Positions 21,179 to 32,258 of a stretch of DNA of 64,000 nt are shown here, piece by piece. This DNA comes from Alopecurus myosuroides. Lineage: Eukaryota > Streptophyta > Magnoliopsida > Poales > Poaceae. Location: contig CM054058.1 in NCBI GenBank assembly GCA_028641055.1, positions 88,423,927 through 88,487,926 of the forward strand. The letters run 5' to 3'. A model generated the notes under the pieces. It was given only the letters and a program-made list of their open reading frames with translations. It was not told the DNA's origin and made no database searches. The position numbers were made by a program, and so were the translations under genes. The first letter of the stretch is position 1. The number at the start of each line of letters is the position of its first letter.

Positions 21179-22682
21179 TAATCTGTAACACCTGGGGTGT
21201 TCCCCCTTAGTAGAAAGTTGTTTGTTTTCTTTTTGCTTTGCATCACATGCATCACATAAGCATTGCATCCTGTTTTCCAAACCACTTAAAAATCCAAACC
21301 AATTTAAATTGTTCAAAACATGCCTAAAATTTCCATTTGAAAGTTGCAAAGTAAACCCCTCAATTGTTTTTCAAAAGTTTGAAGTTGAATTTATTTAAAT
21401 TGTCTGCTAAATAAAAATTTCCCTTTTGGTAAAACCCTAATGGCAAATTAAATTTCAAATCAATTCCTTCTTAATGGGCATGTTTCAAATTGTGGTTTAA
21501 ACATTAATTTCTTGCAAACAATTTAATTCAACAATATTTTCATAATTGCTTGAGCTTATTAAATAAAATTTGTTTAATTCTAAAATTCCAAAATCAAACC
21601 TTATTCGGAATTCAACTAACCAATTTAAAAATCAAACTAATAATTCAAAGTTTTGAAATCAATGCTAACATTTGCTTTGACATTTCTGTTTTGAAAACTA
21701 ATAAAAAAATATATTTCATAAAATAGACCCTAACACTTTTCTTTTCTCTCTCTCACTCTTCTCTACAAAAAAAAGAACAAAAGAATAACAGCAAAGGAAA
21801 GAAATGGGGGAGGCAGGCTGTTTTCAGCCCACCTACAACCCAGAATCCAGCCCACAAAGCCCCTTGCCCTGTTTCTCTTCCTCCTATCGCTGTCCTTCTG
21901 TACGGCATGGACAGGATGCGACCACGTTGCCTCCCATCGACCACCACCACGGCCACGCTGCCCTCCATAAAGCCCCCTCCCTCCTGCTCGTCCTAACCCT
22001 AGCCTTCCTCTCCTTCCCATCCGCCGCTGATTCCCTCCTTTTTCTTCTGCTTCTCCCCACCGAAACCAACGCGGCCGGCCACCGGAATCTTCACCACGCC
22101 GCCGCTACGAAGTGCCGGGAGGACAGCTTGGCGCGGGAATCGCACCGAGAGGTATCCGTCGTCGTGTACGCGGAAGGATCGGCGTCGGAACTGCCCGAAT
22201 CGGTGCCCCCGTCAAGATGTTACCGTCAACGACCATGGTGACTTCTTCGTCTTCATCGTGTACCACGCGGCACCGTCGTCCTTGGGCCCGTACGACTCCT
22301 GCAGCACCTCCGCTGTGAGTCCCTCTCCCGTTTCCCTCCTCGTCGGCCTCGGTTACCTACTGCACGTGCCGTTCTACTGCGATCAGAACCTCCGGTCACC
22401 ATGGATGGGTGTTGAAGCTCCTGTACGGGTCCTCTACTGCCATCTTGTCTACCCCTGTGCGGGTCACTCATGTTGTGCACCCACCACGTCAACCACACCC
22501 TCTAGCAACGTACCAGCACCACCCACACGCCGTGCCGCCAGTACAGGGTCGCCACCGGCCGCGTCTCCCGTCGCTGTGACGCAGAGTCTGAACCTGGGCG
22601 CTGTCGAGTTTCAGTCGACAGTTAAAAACGCGTCGCTGTTTCGCCTCTTAATCAGTCGAGCCCCTTACCTGTCACAACAGCT

Positions 22683-22752
22683 GCCGCACCGCAGTGGCTA
22701 GGCCACCCGAGCGCTCGCCCTCGGACGCGGGTTCGAGTCCCCGCTCGGGGAA
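22683..22752 (+). other. tRNA-like sequence in the non-coding element's LTR (copy at 27602-27671)
   Basis: It has an A-box-like CCGCAGTGGCTAGG and a perfect B box GGGTTCGAGTCCC, with TTTTTT at 22765-22770 as a possible Pol III terminator. An 8-bp stem CCCGAGCG/CGCTCGGG (22706-22713 with 22742-22749) encloses the B box, so the fold may not be a standard cloverleaf. It lies 1.5 kb into the LTR, in sense orientation. Confidence 0.55.
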
Positions 22753-24025
22753 TTTGCCCCATCCTTTTTTCCCTACCGCGCTGCGCTGCGGGCCCCGCAG
22801 GTCATAGACCGTGCCTGCCACCTCACTTCCACCCGCGCCCCGTGGCGCCCGCGTGGCCCCCTGGCCCGCTTGTCATCGACTGGGGCCGGCTGTGGAGCTG
22901 CGCCAGATCCAGATCTGGTGGCAGACTCGCAGAAGGGCCCCTGGTTTTTCCTGTTTTGCACCGAAGCCCTCCCTTTCTCTGATTACATCACAGTCAAGTC
23001 CCTGTCTTTTGCAAATAAAACCTAAAACTTCAAATAATCACAACTTTCGAACCACAAATCCAAATGACACAAATTTTGTATGTATCCCAATCAAAATTTC
23101 ATTAACTTTTCAAATATGCTTTTTGTTTTCTGTTTTGATTATTTCAAATGCATCCAATTTCAAATTCAAACAAATCCTCTTAATTTTGGTTAATTTCATA
23201 AGTAATTCATACTTAATTCAAATAACACAAATAAAATATGTTTTTCAGTCCAAGTTCAATGTACTTTCTGTTTAACAACTTTGTTTCGCATTTTGGACAA
23301 TTAAAATTAAGGTTATTTAATAATCCTTAAAAATGACAAACTAAATGGCATAATTAATAACTTTCGAATGGTTGCTCCAAATTAAATACTCAAAACATGA
23401 AATCCATCCAAAATCAAATGCCACACTTGAATATCAACTTTTTTTTCTAGTTTGCAACATTTGAATTGAATAATTGTTTCACCTCTTATTTAATGCAGTT
23501 AAATTGGTAATATGCTTAACTAAATCATTTTAAAAAGTGTTTCTCAACCAATAAAATATGTTTTCCAATCAGATCCATGTCATTAACATGTTCATGCCAT
23601 TCATATCTCTGTTTGCATCTTATCTTGTGCATTTTAGGTTTTGTTATGCATGTTCAGCTATATGACAACATATGGAATGTGTGGGCTAATTAATTCCAAC
23701 TGTTGCCCATTCCATTTAAATTGCCTAACTCATCTAATTTATTGTTTGCCATGCTAAACAACATTCAACTTGATGGTTAGATAAACAACTTGAACCAATT
23801 CCTATTTCTCCAGACTCCGGTTCTGATTAACTTGCTTAAGTTGTTTCCCCTCCGTTGCATCTTGCCATGTCATGCATATAAAATAGGATCATGCTGGATC
23901 TTTGCCGTAGAAGTAACTGTTGCATCCGGTGTTTCTTTTAGTTCGATAGCTTCTTCGCGGATAGGACGTTGAGATGATGTGAGCAACGACAAGTTCTGCG
24001 GATGTACCTCTACCTTGCTGGATCT

Positions 24026-24034
24026 CAGGCAAGT
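24026..24034 (+). other. Candidate GC-type 5' splice site in the LTR
   Basis: CTCAG|GCAAGTATACTCAC aligns with the gypsy LTR sequence CCAG|GCAAGTTATCACTCAC. It is a GC-AG donor-like motif 2.8 kb into the LTR, also present at 28946-28954. Confidence 0.35.
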
Positions 24035-25598
24035 ATACTCACTTGCTACCTTTGTTGCCTTTCCTCACTTGTTACCGATTCTTTCCGTTGTTCTTATTCT
24101 AGCCTGTTGATTCGATGCTTGTGTCTCGATCCTATCGTATGTTTACCTTGCAGCCATGATATAGCCTTTCCCTCCACTTCCTATTAACTGTTGATTGTTT
24201 ACCTCGTTGGCCCTCGTGTCGTAGTTGCATGCTTAGTGTTGTTTGCGCTTAAGTCTTGTTGTCCGTCTTATCACCTGTTTAGTTTGATAGCTGGGTTTCA
24301 ATTCAATCAACAACATGTTAATGTTTTGGGTAATAATAATTTGATGATAAGGCACCGGCAGGAGGCCCGGCGTGGTTTTGAAGCCTGCTAGTGTCGACCC
24401 TAATAGGAAAAGGGTCTTGTCTACTGATCCATGATGAGCGCACTAACCGCATGTGGGAAGCGTGTATGGGCGCCCCCCTCAATTTGATTCGATTCGCATC
24501 TCGTCCAAATTGCCTCATTTAGTTCGGGTTTTCCATTTGGCCGCATGCATGATCTTGCGAACCCTTGGTACCCGGGTAGAACTTTCGTAGTCGGCATATA
24601 GGGAGACACGGTCTTAGAGTGCTATGAGGGTCCCTTTTCTTCGGGGCTCGATTAGCCGTGCGCTCAAGGTGCTTTGGGCTTGATGCAAAGAAGAGTTGAG
24701 TTGTGTTGAGTGCCCCGCTTGGTGGAATGGCCGTTCCATCTGGCGGGTTATTCTTACGTGTACGGCCAAATTGGTGCACCCCTTCAGGGATAAATCTTCT
24801 CGAGAAGCCGTGTTTTCCGCGGTTATGGTTGACTTGGTGAAAGTACTGGCTAACAAGTACTCAGAACAACTTACATTTAAATAATACTAAGTTGACTAGT
24901 AATAGGTTTATTGACACAATAACCTGAATCATCTTTAATCCAACTGTGTGAGTTATCCTTGGGTTGCTTCCTTAGAAGGGGGTGACATTGGATGGGTTTG
25001 TTTGGAGTTACTTTCAGTTGGTTATGATACGTCATCTTATCTTCTTTATGTTAGCCGGAAGTTGTAGTGTGTTTCTGTAGTTGGTTAGTGCATCCCGCTG
25101 TCACTTCTTTGCAATAACCCCTTCCTTCCGTTGTACCCAAAGTATTTGTATCTTGTGATGATTGATTACGATGGTATCTTGTGAGTACAACTTGCCAGTA
25201 CTTAACCGTACTGACCCACGACTCCGTTCGTGGCTGCATATTCAACATTGCAGTCAACAGATTTGAAGTCTGACGACGTTACCTTGGGAATCCCTCCGAC
25301 TTGGCCTGGGCAGGGATTGGACGCTCTGGGTTATCTTCAGGACTCTTAGTCCAATTTGTATCTTGTCCGTAGTCGGACACTGTGTTGTTTTCTTCCGCTG
25401 TTATTTGGATCTTTGTATTGTATCAGTTGTATCCTTGGCTCGTTCGAGTCGTCTTGTATCTATCTGTTTCTGTTGTAATTGTGGAATATTCGTGAACTGT
25501 TGTAATGTTATCATAAGTGGCAACCTGGAATCGGTTATTATGCGGATTTGGCGGGAATGCTGAAATCCGCATAGTGCCCGATCTCGGGGCGTCACAAA

Positions 25599-25610
25599 TG
25601 GTATCAGAGC
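25599..25610 (+). other. Primer-binding site (initiator tRNA-Met)
   Basis: TGGTATCAGAGC two bases after the 5' LTR. The identical site and spacing in the 6069-20341 element support a shared replication system. Confidence 0.95.
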
Positions 25611-25948
25611 ATGGTTTCCGATTCCCGATATTGTTTCGATACGAATGGTTATCGAAGCAACGGGTCCGCAAAGCCTGTAGGATAACCTCGCTAACGGTCG
25701 TTGTTTCTAGAGTGTCAAGAAACTATTTCTGCTAAACTATTTTGGAAACATCTCAATAGGATTCTTGTTTTCTCCTTATCTCTATTCTACTTCTCCTTCT
25801 ATCTCATTTGTTTTGGAGTCTACTCTCGTACTCAATCTTTCTAAGTGTTAGGATCCTACGTGGGTGGACGTTCTCTTGGCCTTACACCCCAATAGGTTCG
25901 ATCATCGGAAGATTCCTGGTGGAAGAACATCGTCGTCACTCCGAGCAG

Positions 25949-25994
25949 GAAACCCTTGTTAGTGGTGTCGAGAAACCCTTGTTAGTGGTGTCGA
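25949..25994 (+). repeat. Tandem 23-bp repeat in the internal domain
   Basis: Two exact copies of a unit containing CCCTTGTTAGTGGTGTCGA. A third, partial copy lies at 26074-26094 and ends two bases before the 3' LTR. Confidence 0.85.
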
Positions 25995-26096
25995 GGAGAT
26001 CAACTGGAAGCATGAAGAATTGATAGTCGAACTTCTTTCCCCTTCCGGGTTAGCAGGTGGATTGCGAGGGCGCAATCCCTTGTTAGTGGTGTCGTC

Positions 26097-29000
26097 TGTA
26101 ACACCTGGGGTGTTCCCCCTTAGTAGAAAGTTGTTTGTTTTCTTTTTGCTTTGCATCACATGCATCACATAAGCATTTCATCCTGTTTTCCAAACCACTT
26201 AAAAATCCAAACCAATTTAAATTATTCAAAACATGCCTAAAATTTCCAGTTGAAAGTTGCAAAGTAAACCCCTCAATTGTTTTTCAAAAGTTTGAAGTTG
26301 AATTTATTTAAATTGCCTGCTAAATAAAAATTTCCCTTTTGGTAAAACCCTAATGGAAAATTAAATTTCAAATCAATTCCTTCTTAATGGGCATGTTTCA
26401 AATTGTGGTTTAAACATTAATTTCTTGCAAACAATTAAATTCTACAATATTTTCATAATTGCTTGAGCTTATTAAATAAAATTTGTTTAATTCCAAAATT
26501 CCAAAATCAAACCTTATTTGGAATTCAACTAACCAATTTAAAAATCAAACTAATAATTCAAAGTTCTGAAATCAATGCTAACATTTGCTTTGACATTTCT
26601 GTTTTGAAAACTAATAAAAAAAAATTCATAAAATAGACCCTAACACTTTTCTTTTCTCTCTCTCACTCTTCTCTACAAAAAAAAGAACAAAAGAATAAAA
26701 GCAAAGGAAAGAAATGGGGGAGGCAGGCTGTTTTCAGCCCACCTACAACCCAGAATCCAGCCCACCAAGCCCACAAAGCCCCTTGCCCTGTTTCTCTTCC
26801 TCCTATCGATGTCCTTCTGTACGGCATGGACAGGATGCGACCACGTTGCCTCCCATCGACCACCACCACAGCCACGCTGCCCTCCATAAAGCCCCCTCCC
26901 TCCTGCTCGTCCTAACCCTAGACTTCCTCTCCTTCCCATCCGTCGCCGATTCCCTCCTTTTTCTTCTGCTTCTCCCCACCGAAACCAACGCGGCCGGCCA
27001 CCGGAATCTTCACCACGCCGCCGCTACGGAGTGCCGGGAGGACAGCTTGGCGCGGGAATCGCACCGAGAGGTATCCGTCGTCGTGTACGCGGAAGGATCG
27101 GCGTCGGAACTGCCCGAATCGGTGCCCCCGTCAAGATGTTACCGTCAACGACCATGGTGACTTCTTCGTCTTCATCGTGTACCACGCGGCACCGTCGTCC
27201 TCGGGCCCGTACGACTCCTGCAGCACCTCCGCTGTGAGTCCCTCTCCCGTTTCCCTCCTCGTCGGCCTCGGTTACCTACTGCACGTGCCGTTCTACTGCG
27301 ATCAGAACCTCCGGTCACCATGGATGGGTGTTGAAGCTCCTGTACGGGTCCTCTACTGCCATCTTGTCTACCCCTGTGCGGGTCACTCACGTTGTGCACC
27401 CACCACGTCAACCACACCCTCTAGCAACGTACCAGCACCACCCACACGCCGTGCCGCCAGTACAGGGTCGCCACCGGCCGCGTCTCCCGTCGCTGTGACG
27501 CAGAGTCTGAACCTGGGCGCTATCGAGTTTCAGTCGACAGTTAAAAACGCGTCGCTGTTTCGCCTCTTAATCAGTCGAGCCCCTTACCTGTCACAACAGC
27601 TGCCGCACCGCAGTGGCTAGGCCACCCGAGCGCTCGCCCTCGGACGCGGGTTCGAGTCCCCGCTCGGGGAATTTGCCCCATCCTTTTTTCCCTACCGCGC
27701 TGCGCTGCGGGCCTCGCAGGTCATAGACCGTGCCTGCCACCTCACTTCCACCCGCGCCCCGTGGCGCCCGCGTGGCCCCCTGGCCCGCCTGTCATCGACT
27801 GGGGGCGGCTGTGGAGCTGCGCCAGATCCAGATCTGGTGGCAGACTCGCAGAAGGGCCCCTGGTTTTTCCTGTTTTGCACCGAAGCCCTCCCTTTCTCTG
27901 ATTTCATCACAGTCAAGTCCCTGTCTTTTGCAAATAAAACCTAAAACTTCAAATGATCACAACTTTCGAACCACAAATCCAAATGACACAAATTTTGTAT
28001 GTATCCCAATCAAAATTTCATGAACTTTTCAAATATGCTTTTTGTTTTCTGTTTTGATTATTTCAAATGCATCAAATTTCAAATTCAAACAAATCCTCTT
28101 AATTTTGGTTAATTCCATAAGTAATTCATACTTAATTCAAATAACACAAATAAAATATGTTTTTCAGTCCAAATTCAATGTACTTTCTGTTTATCAACTT
28201 TGTTTCGCATTTTGGACAATTAAAATTAGGGTTATTTAATAATCCTTAAAAATGACAAACTTAATGGCATAATTAATAACTTTCAAATGATTGCTCCAAA
28301 TTAAATACTCAAAACATGAAATCCATCCAAAATCAAATCCCACACTTGAATATCAATTTTTTTTTCTGGTTTGCAACATTTAAATTGAATAATTGTTTCA
28401 CCTCTTATTTAATGTAGTTAAATTGGTAATATGCTTAACTAAATCATTTTAAAAAAGTGTTTCTCAACCAATAAAATATGTTTTCCAATCAGATCCATGT
28501 CATTAACATGTTCATGCCATTCGTATCTCTGTTTGCATCTTATCTTGTGCATTTTAGGTTTTGTTATGCATGTTCAGCTATATGACAACATATGGAATGT
28601 GTGGGCTAATTAATTCCAATTGTTGCCCATTCCATTTAAATTGCCTAACTCATCTACTTTATTGTTTGCCATGCTAAACAACATTCAACTTGATGGTTAG
28701 ATAAACAACTTGAACCAATTCCTATTTCTCCGGACTCCGGTTCCGATTAAATTGCTTAAGTTGTTTCCTCTCCGTTGCATCTTGCCATGTCATGCATATA
28801 AAATAGGATCATGCTGGATCTTTGCCGTAGAAGTAACTGTTGCATCCGGTGTTTCTTTTAATTCGATTGCTTCTTTGCAGATAGGATGTTGAGATGATGT
28901 GAGCAACGACAAGTTCTGCGGATGTACCTCGACCTTGCTGGATCTCAGGCAAGTATACTCACTTGCTACCTTTGTTGCCTTTCCTCACTTGTTACCGATT

Positions 29001-30515
29001 CTTTCCGTTGTTCTTATTCTAGCCTGTTGATTCAATGCTTGTGTCTCGATCCTATCGTATGTTTACCTTGCAGCCATGATATAGCCTTTCCTTCCACTTC
29101 CTATTAACTGTTGATTGTTTACCTCGTTGGCCCTCGTGTCGTAGTTGCATGCTTAGTGTTGTTTGCGCTTAAGTCTTGTTGTCCGTCTTATCACCTGTTT
29201 AGTTTGATAGCTGGGTTTCAATTCAATCAACAACATGTTAATGTTTTGGGTAATAATAATTTGATGATAAGGCACCGGCAGGAGGCCCGGCGTGGTTTTG
29301 AAGCCTGCTAGTGTCGACCCTAATAGGAAAAGGGTCTTGTCTACTGATCCATGATGGGCGCACTAACCGCATGTGGGAAGCGTGTATGGGCGCCCCCCTC
29401 AATTTGATTCGATTCGCATCTCGTCCAAATCGCCTCATTTAGTTCGGGTTTTCCATTTGCCGCATGCATGATCTTGCGAACCCTTGGTACCCGGGTGGAA
29501 CTTTCGTAGTCGGCATATAGGGAGACACGGTCTTAGAGTGCTATGAGGGTCCCTTTTCTTCGGGGCTCGATTAGCCGTGCGCTCAAGGTGCTTTGGGCTT
29601 GATGCGAAGAAGAGTTGAGTTCTGTTGAGTGCCCCGCTTGGTGGAATGGTCGTTCCATCTGGCGGGTTATTATTACGTGTACGGCCAAATTGGTGCACCC
29701 CTGCAGGGATAAATCTTCTCGAGAAGCCGTGTTTTCCGCGGTTATGGTTGACTTGGTGAAAGTACTGGCTAACAATTACTCAGAACAAGTTACACCTAAA
29801 TAATACTAAGTTGACTAGTAATAGGTTTATTGACACAATAACCTGAATCATCTTTAATCCAACTTTGTGAGTTATCCTTGGGTTGCTTCCTTAGAAGGGG
29901 GTGACATTGGATGGGTTTTTTTGGAGTTACTTTCAGTTGGTTACGATACGTCATCTTATCTTCTTTCTATTAGCCGGAAGTTGTAGTGTGTTTCTGTAGT
30001 TGGTTAGTTCATCCCGCTGTCGCTTCTTTGCAATAACCCCTTCCTTCCGTTGTACCCAAAGTATTTGTATCTTGTGATGATTGATTACGCTGGTATCTTG
30101 TGAGTACAACTTGCCAGTACTTAACCGTACTGACCCACGACTCCGTTCGTGGCTGCATATTCAACATTGCAGTCAACAGGTTTGAAGTCTGACGACGTTA
30201 GCTTGGGAATCCCTCCGGCTTGGCCTGGGCAGGGATTGGACGCTCTGGGTTATCTTCAGGACTCTTAGTCCAATTTGTATCTTGTCCGTAGTCGGACACT
30301 GTGTTGTTTTCTTCCCCTGTTATTTGGATCTTTGTATTGTATCAGTTGTATCCTTGGCTCGTTCGAGTCGTCCTGTATCTATCTGTTTCTGTTGTAATTG
30401 TGGAATATTCGTGAACTGTTGTAATGTTATCATAAGTGGCAACCTGGAATCGGTTATTATGCGGATTTGGCGGGAATGCTGAAATCCGCATAGTGCCCGA
30501 TCTCGGGGCGTCACA
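26097..30515 (+). repeat. 3' LTR of the non-coding element
   Basis: 4419 bp. Matches the 5' LTR throughout with scattered substitutions and a few small indels (an extra CCACCAAG near 26763, for example). It carries the second tRNA-like copy and the second AG|GCAAGT. Confidence 0.92.
27602..27671 (+). other. tRNA-like sequence, 3' LTR copy
   Basis: Identical in A and B boxes to the 22683-22752 copy, with TTTTTT at 27684-27689. Confidence 0.55.
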
Positions 30516-30520
30516 TAATC

Positions 30521-31085
30521 CCCCTGATACGTGAACCCTAAATAGATCCCATTTTTCTCGAGAAACAGCCGAGGCCGCCGTCATTGTCATCCCGATATTT
30601 GGAGGGTTCTGGAGCTTTCCCCGGCACCGTACCGGGAGGGAAATTCATCACCGGAGGGGTCTACACCACCATGTCCTCCTACGAAGTGATGCGTGAATAT
30701 TTCATCCTTGGACTACGGGTCCATAACAGTAGCTAGATGGTTGTCTCCTCCACTTTATGCCTAATGTTTAGATCTCGTGAGCTTCCTTACATGACTGAGA
30801 TCATCTTTATGTAATGCTACATGTTGTGTTTGTTGGGATCCGATGAATGTTGAATGCTATGTATTCTAATTATCAATCTACCATGTTATCTTCATGCATA
30901 TGTTGTTTATGAGATCTTGCATGCTCTCCGTTATTAGTAGATGCTCTGGCCAAGTAGATGCTAGCAACTCCAAGAGGGAGTATTTTAACGTGTGCTAAGT
31001 GATGCGGGGATTTTATGCTTATGATCATTATATTTATATCTCTTATGATATTTTCCAAAACCCCATTGGTTTCATCTCAAAGAAT
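30521..31085. repeat. GTGATACGTC-type Triticeae repeat, right part
   Basis: Continues from 21178 across the insertion. It contains GGGTCCATAACAGTAGCTAG, GTTGTGTTTGTTGGGATCCG and CTTGCATGCTCTCCGTTATT, all in the order I recall for this abundant repeat. The right border is uncertain. Confidence 0.5.
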
Positions 31086-31109
31086 CAATCTGTTCTTAGG
31101 GTTTCTGCC

Positions 31110-31560
31110 TAGAGAGGTACTACCGGACTCTGTCCGGTACTACCGGGCGATCCATGGAATGGTACTGGATGCAGTTCTTTCTGATTCCCCGTGAAGCGGT
31201 ACTACCAGAGTGGCTCGGTAGTACCTACAGCGAGGTAATACCATGTCCGCTCGGTACTATCGTATCTTCCAAAACGTAGCACTAGATGTTGTCGAAGAAG
31301 TAGTGCCAAGTGGCATTACTACAGAGTTGGCTCGGTAGTACCGGTATCGCGGTACTACCGCTGCCATGCGGTACTACTAGTTGATCGAGAGAAGCGCACC
31401 GGAGTCTGTGAAGCTTTCAAGTCCAAGATGCGGTACTACCGCCAGGCGCGGTAGTATCGACTGTGGTTTCTCTCTGTAGATCTCTGTGTTGACCTGGTCG
31501 AGGATTTCTTCTGCCGGTACTACCAGACGACATCTGTTACTACTGGGTTAGGCAATAAAT
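31110..31560. repeat. Cluster of palindromic GGTACTACC motifs
   Basis: About a dozen copies of GGTACTAC, GGTAGTAC or close variants in both orientations, several as the palindrome CGGTACTACCG, spaced irregularly by 20-60 bp. Such clusters resemble subterminal repeats of large DNA transposons in grasses, but no terminal repeat or transposase is visible. Confidence 0.6.
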
Positions 31561-32258
31561 GCCCAAACAATTCGATAGAGGGGTAGAAATACCACATCCT
31601 CATCTTCTCCAAGAGTTAGCCCGTCCAACATTCAAATCTGCATCAATTGAGCTCATCAAAAGCTAGATTTCTCCTAATCCCACCATCCAAACTCGTTGAT
31701 CTTTAGAGGTTCAAAGGAGAATGCCCCGATCTACCTGTGTGTATATGATATAGAGTAGTATTATACCCTTATACTGACTCTCCTTGTAATTTCCTATGGG
31801 GGCTTCCCATGATCCCCCCCCCCCCCCGGAAGGGGAACGCTAAACACAACTGTTGTATGGATTAAAAACCTTCCAAATTCCTGGTGTTGAACACTAGGAG
31901 ATAGCGGTGCCCCTGGAGGAGCGATCTAGTAGTCCTTTATAGTCTACTTTCTTTTCTTTTATATTGCACCAAAAAGACTCTGAAAATCCTGTGAACTTTC
32001 ATTGTTGTTATGTTATCATCATGATAGTGGAACCTGTCAACCTGGCCCTGTTTTGGGGGTCGTATGAAAAAAAAGGAAACAAAATGTGAGAAAATGATAG
32101 TAGAACCGATTGTACTATTCTCTAATGCTACCGAAAGTGTCCCTAACAACTAGACTGCAGAGGAGCCGAGACCAGAAGTTCAAAGCCAATATGAAGCAGC
32201 ACACTTTGAAAACAATGCTCTCTTGAGGAAAATACTTTTTCTCGAGACCAAAAAAGAT
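31561..32258. other. Unassigned spacer downstream of the F-box gene
   Basis: No gene or recognisable element. It holds a poly-C tract at about 31816-31829 and AT-rich DNA. It lies 3' of the minus-strand F-box gene, so its right end should contain that gene's 3' UTR and polyadenylation signal. I could not pick one reliably. Confidence 0.5.

Larger units (their letters stand above)
21184..25596 (+). repeat. 5' LTR of the non-coding element
   Basis: 4413 bp. It has an AT-rich start, a GC-rich segment from about 21800 to 22950 with CCCTAACC/CCTAACCCTAG motifs, a tRNA-like sequence, and an AT-rich second half that includes the block shared with the gypsy LTR (about 24340-24870). Open frames up to 154 codons in the GC-rich segment have no recognisable domain and are repeated in the other LTR. 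Confidence 0.92.
25597..26096 (+). other. 500-bp internal domain without coding capacity
   Basis: It starts AA and then the primer-binding site. No open frame of note and no Gag-like sequence. It ends with CCCTTGTTAGTGGTGTCG, which is not purine-rich, so the usual polypurine tract before the 3' LTR seems to be missing. Confidence 0.8.
21184..30515 (+). mobile_element. Non-coding LTR retrotransposon with 4.4-kb LTRs and a 500-bp internal region
   Basis: A 9.3-kb element flanked by TAATC at 21179-21183 and 30516-30520. The LTRs begin TGTAACACCT and end GGCGTCACA. The internal region is only 500 bp. It has an initiator tRNA-Met primer site but no gag, no pol and no clear polypurine tract. It resembles a large-retrotransposon-derivative (LARD) with an unusually small interior, or an internal deletion. 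Its LTR shares a long block with the 6069-20341 gypsy LTR, so it probably derives from that chromovirus group. In the first 540 bp the two LTRs differ at about ten positions, so it is older than the gypsy insertion. Confidence 0.9.

Noticed and set aside
22683..22752. A functional tRNA gene
   Set aside because: The B box is good, but the acceptor stem and overall cloverleaf are not. It is kept as a tRNA-like LTR component.
21804..23275. Open frames of 145-154 codons in the LTR of the non-coding element
   Set aside because: Low-complexity translations (Pro/Ser/Arg, then Phe/Asn) that follow base composition, with no domain or gene context.
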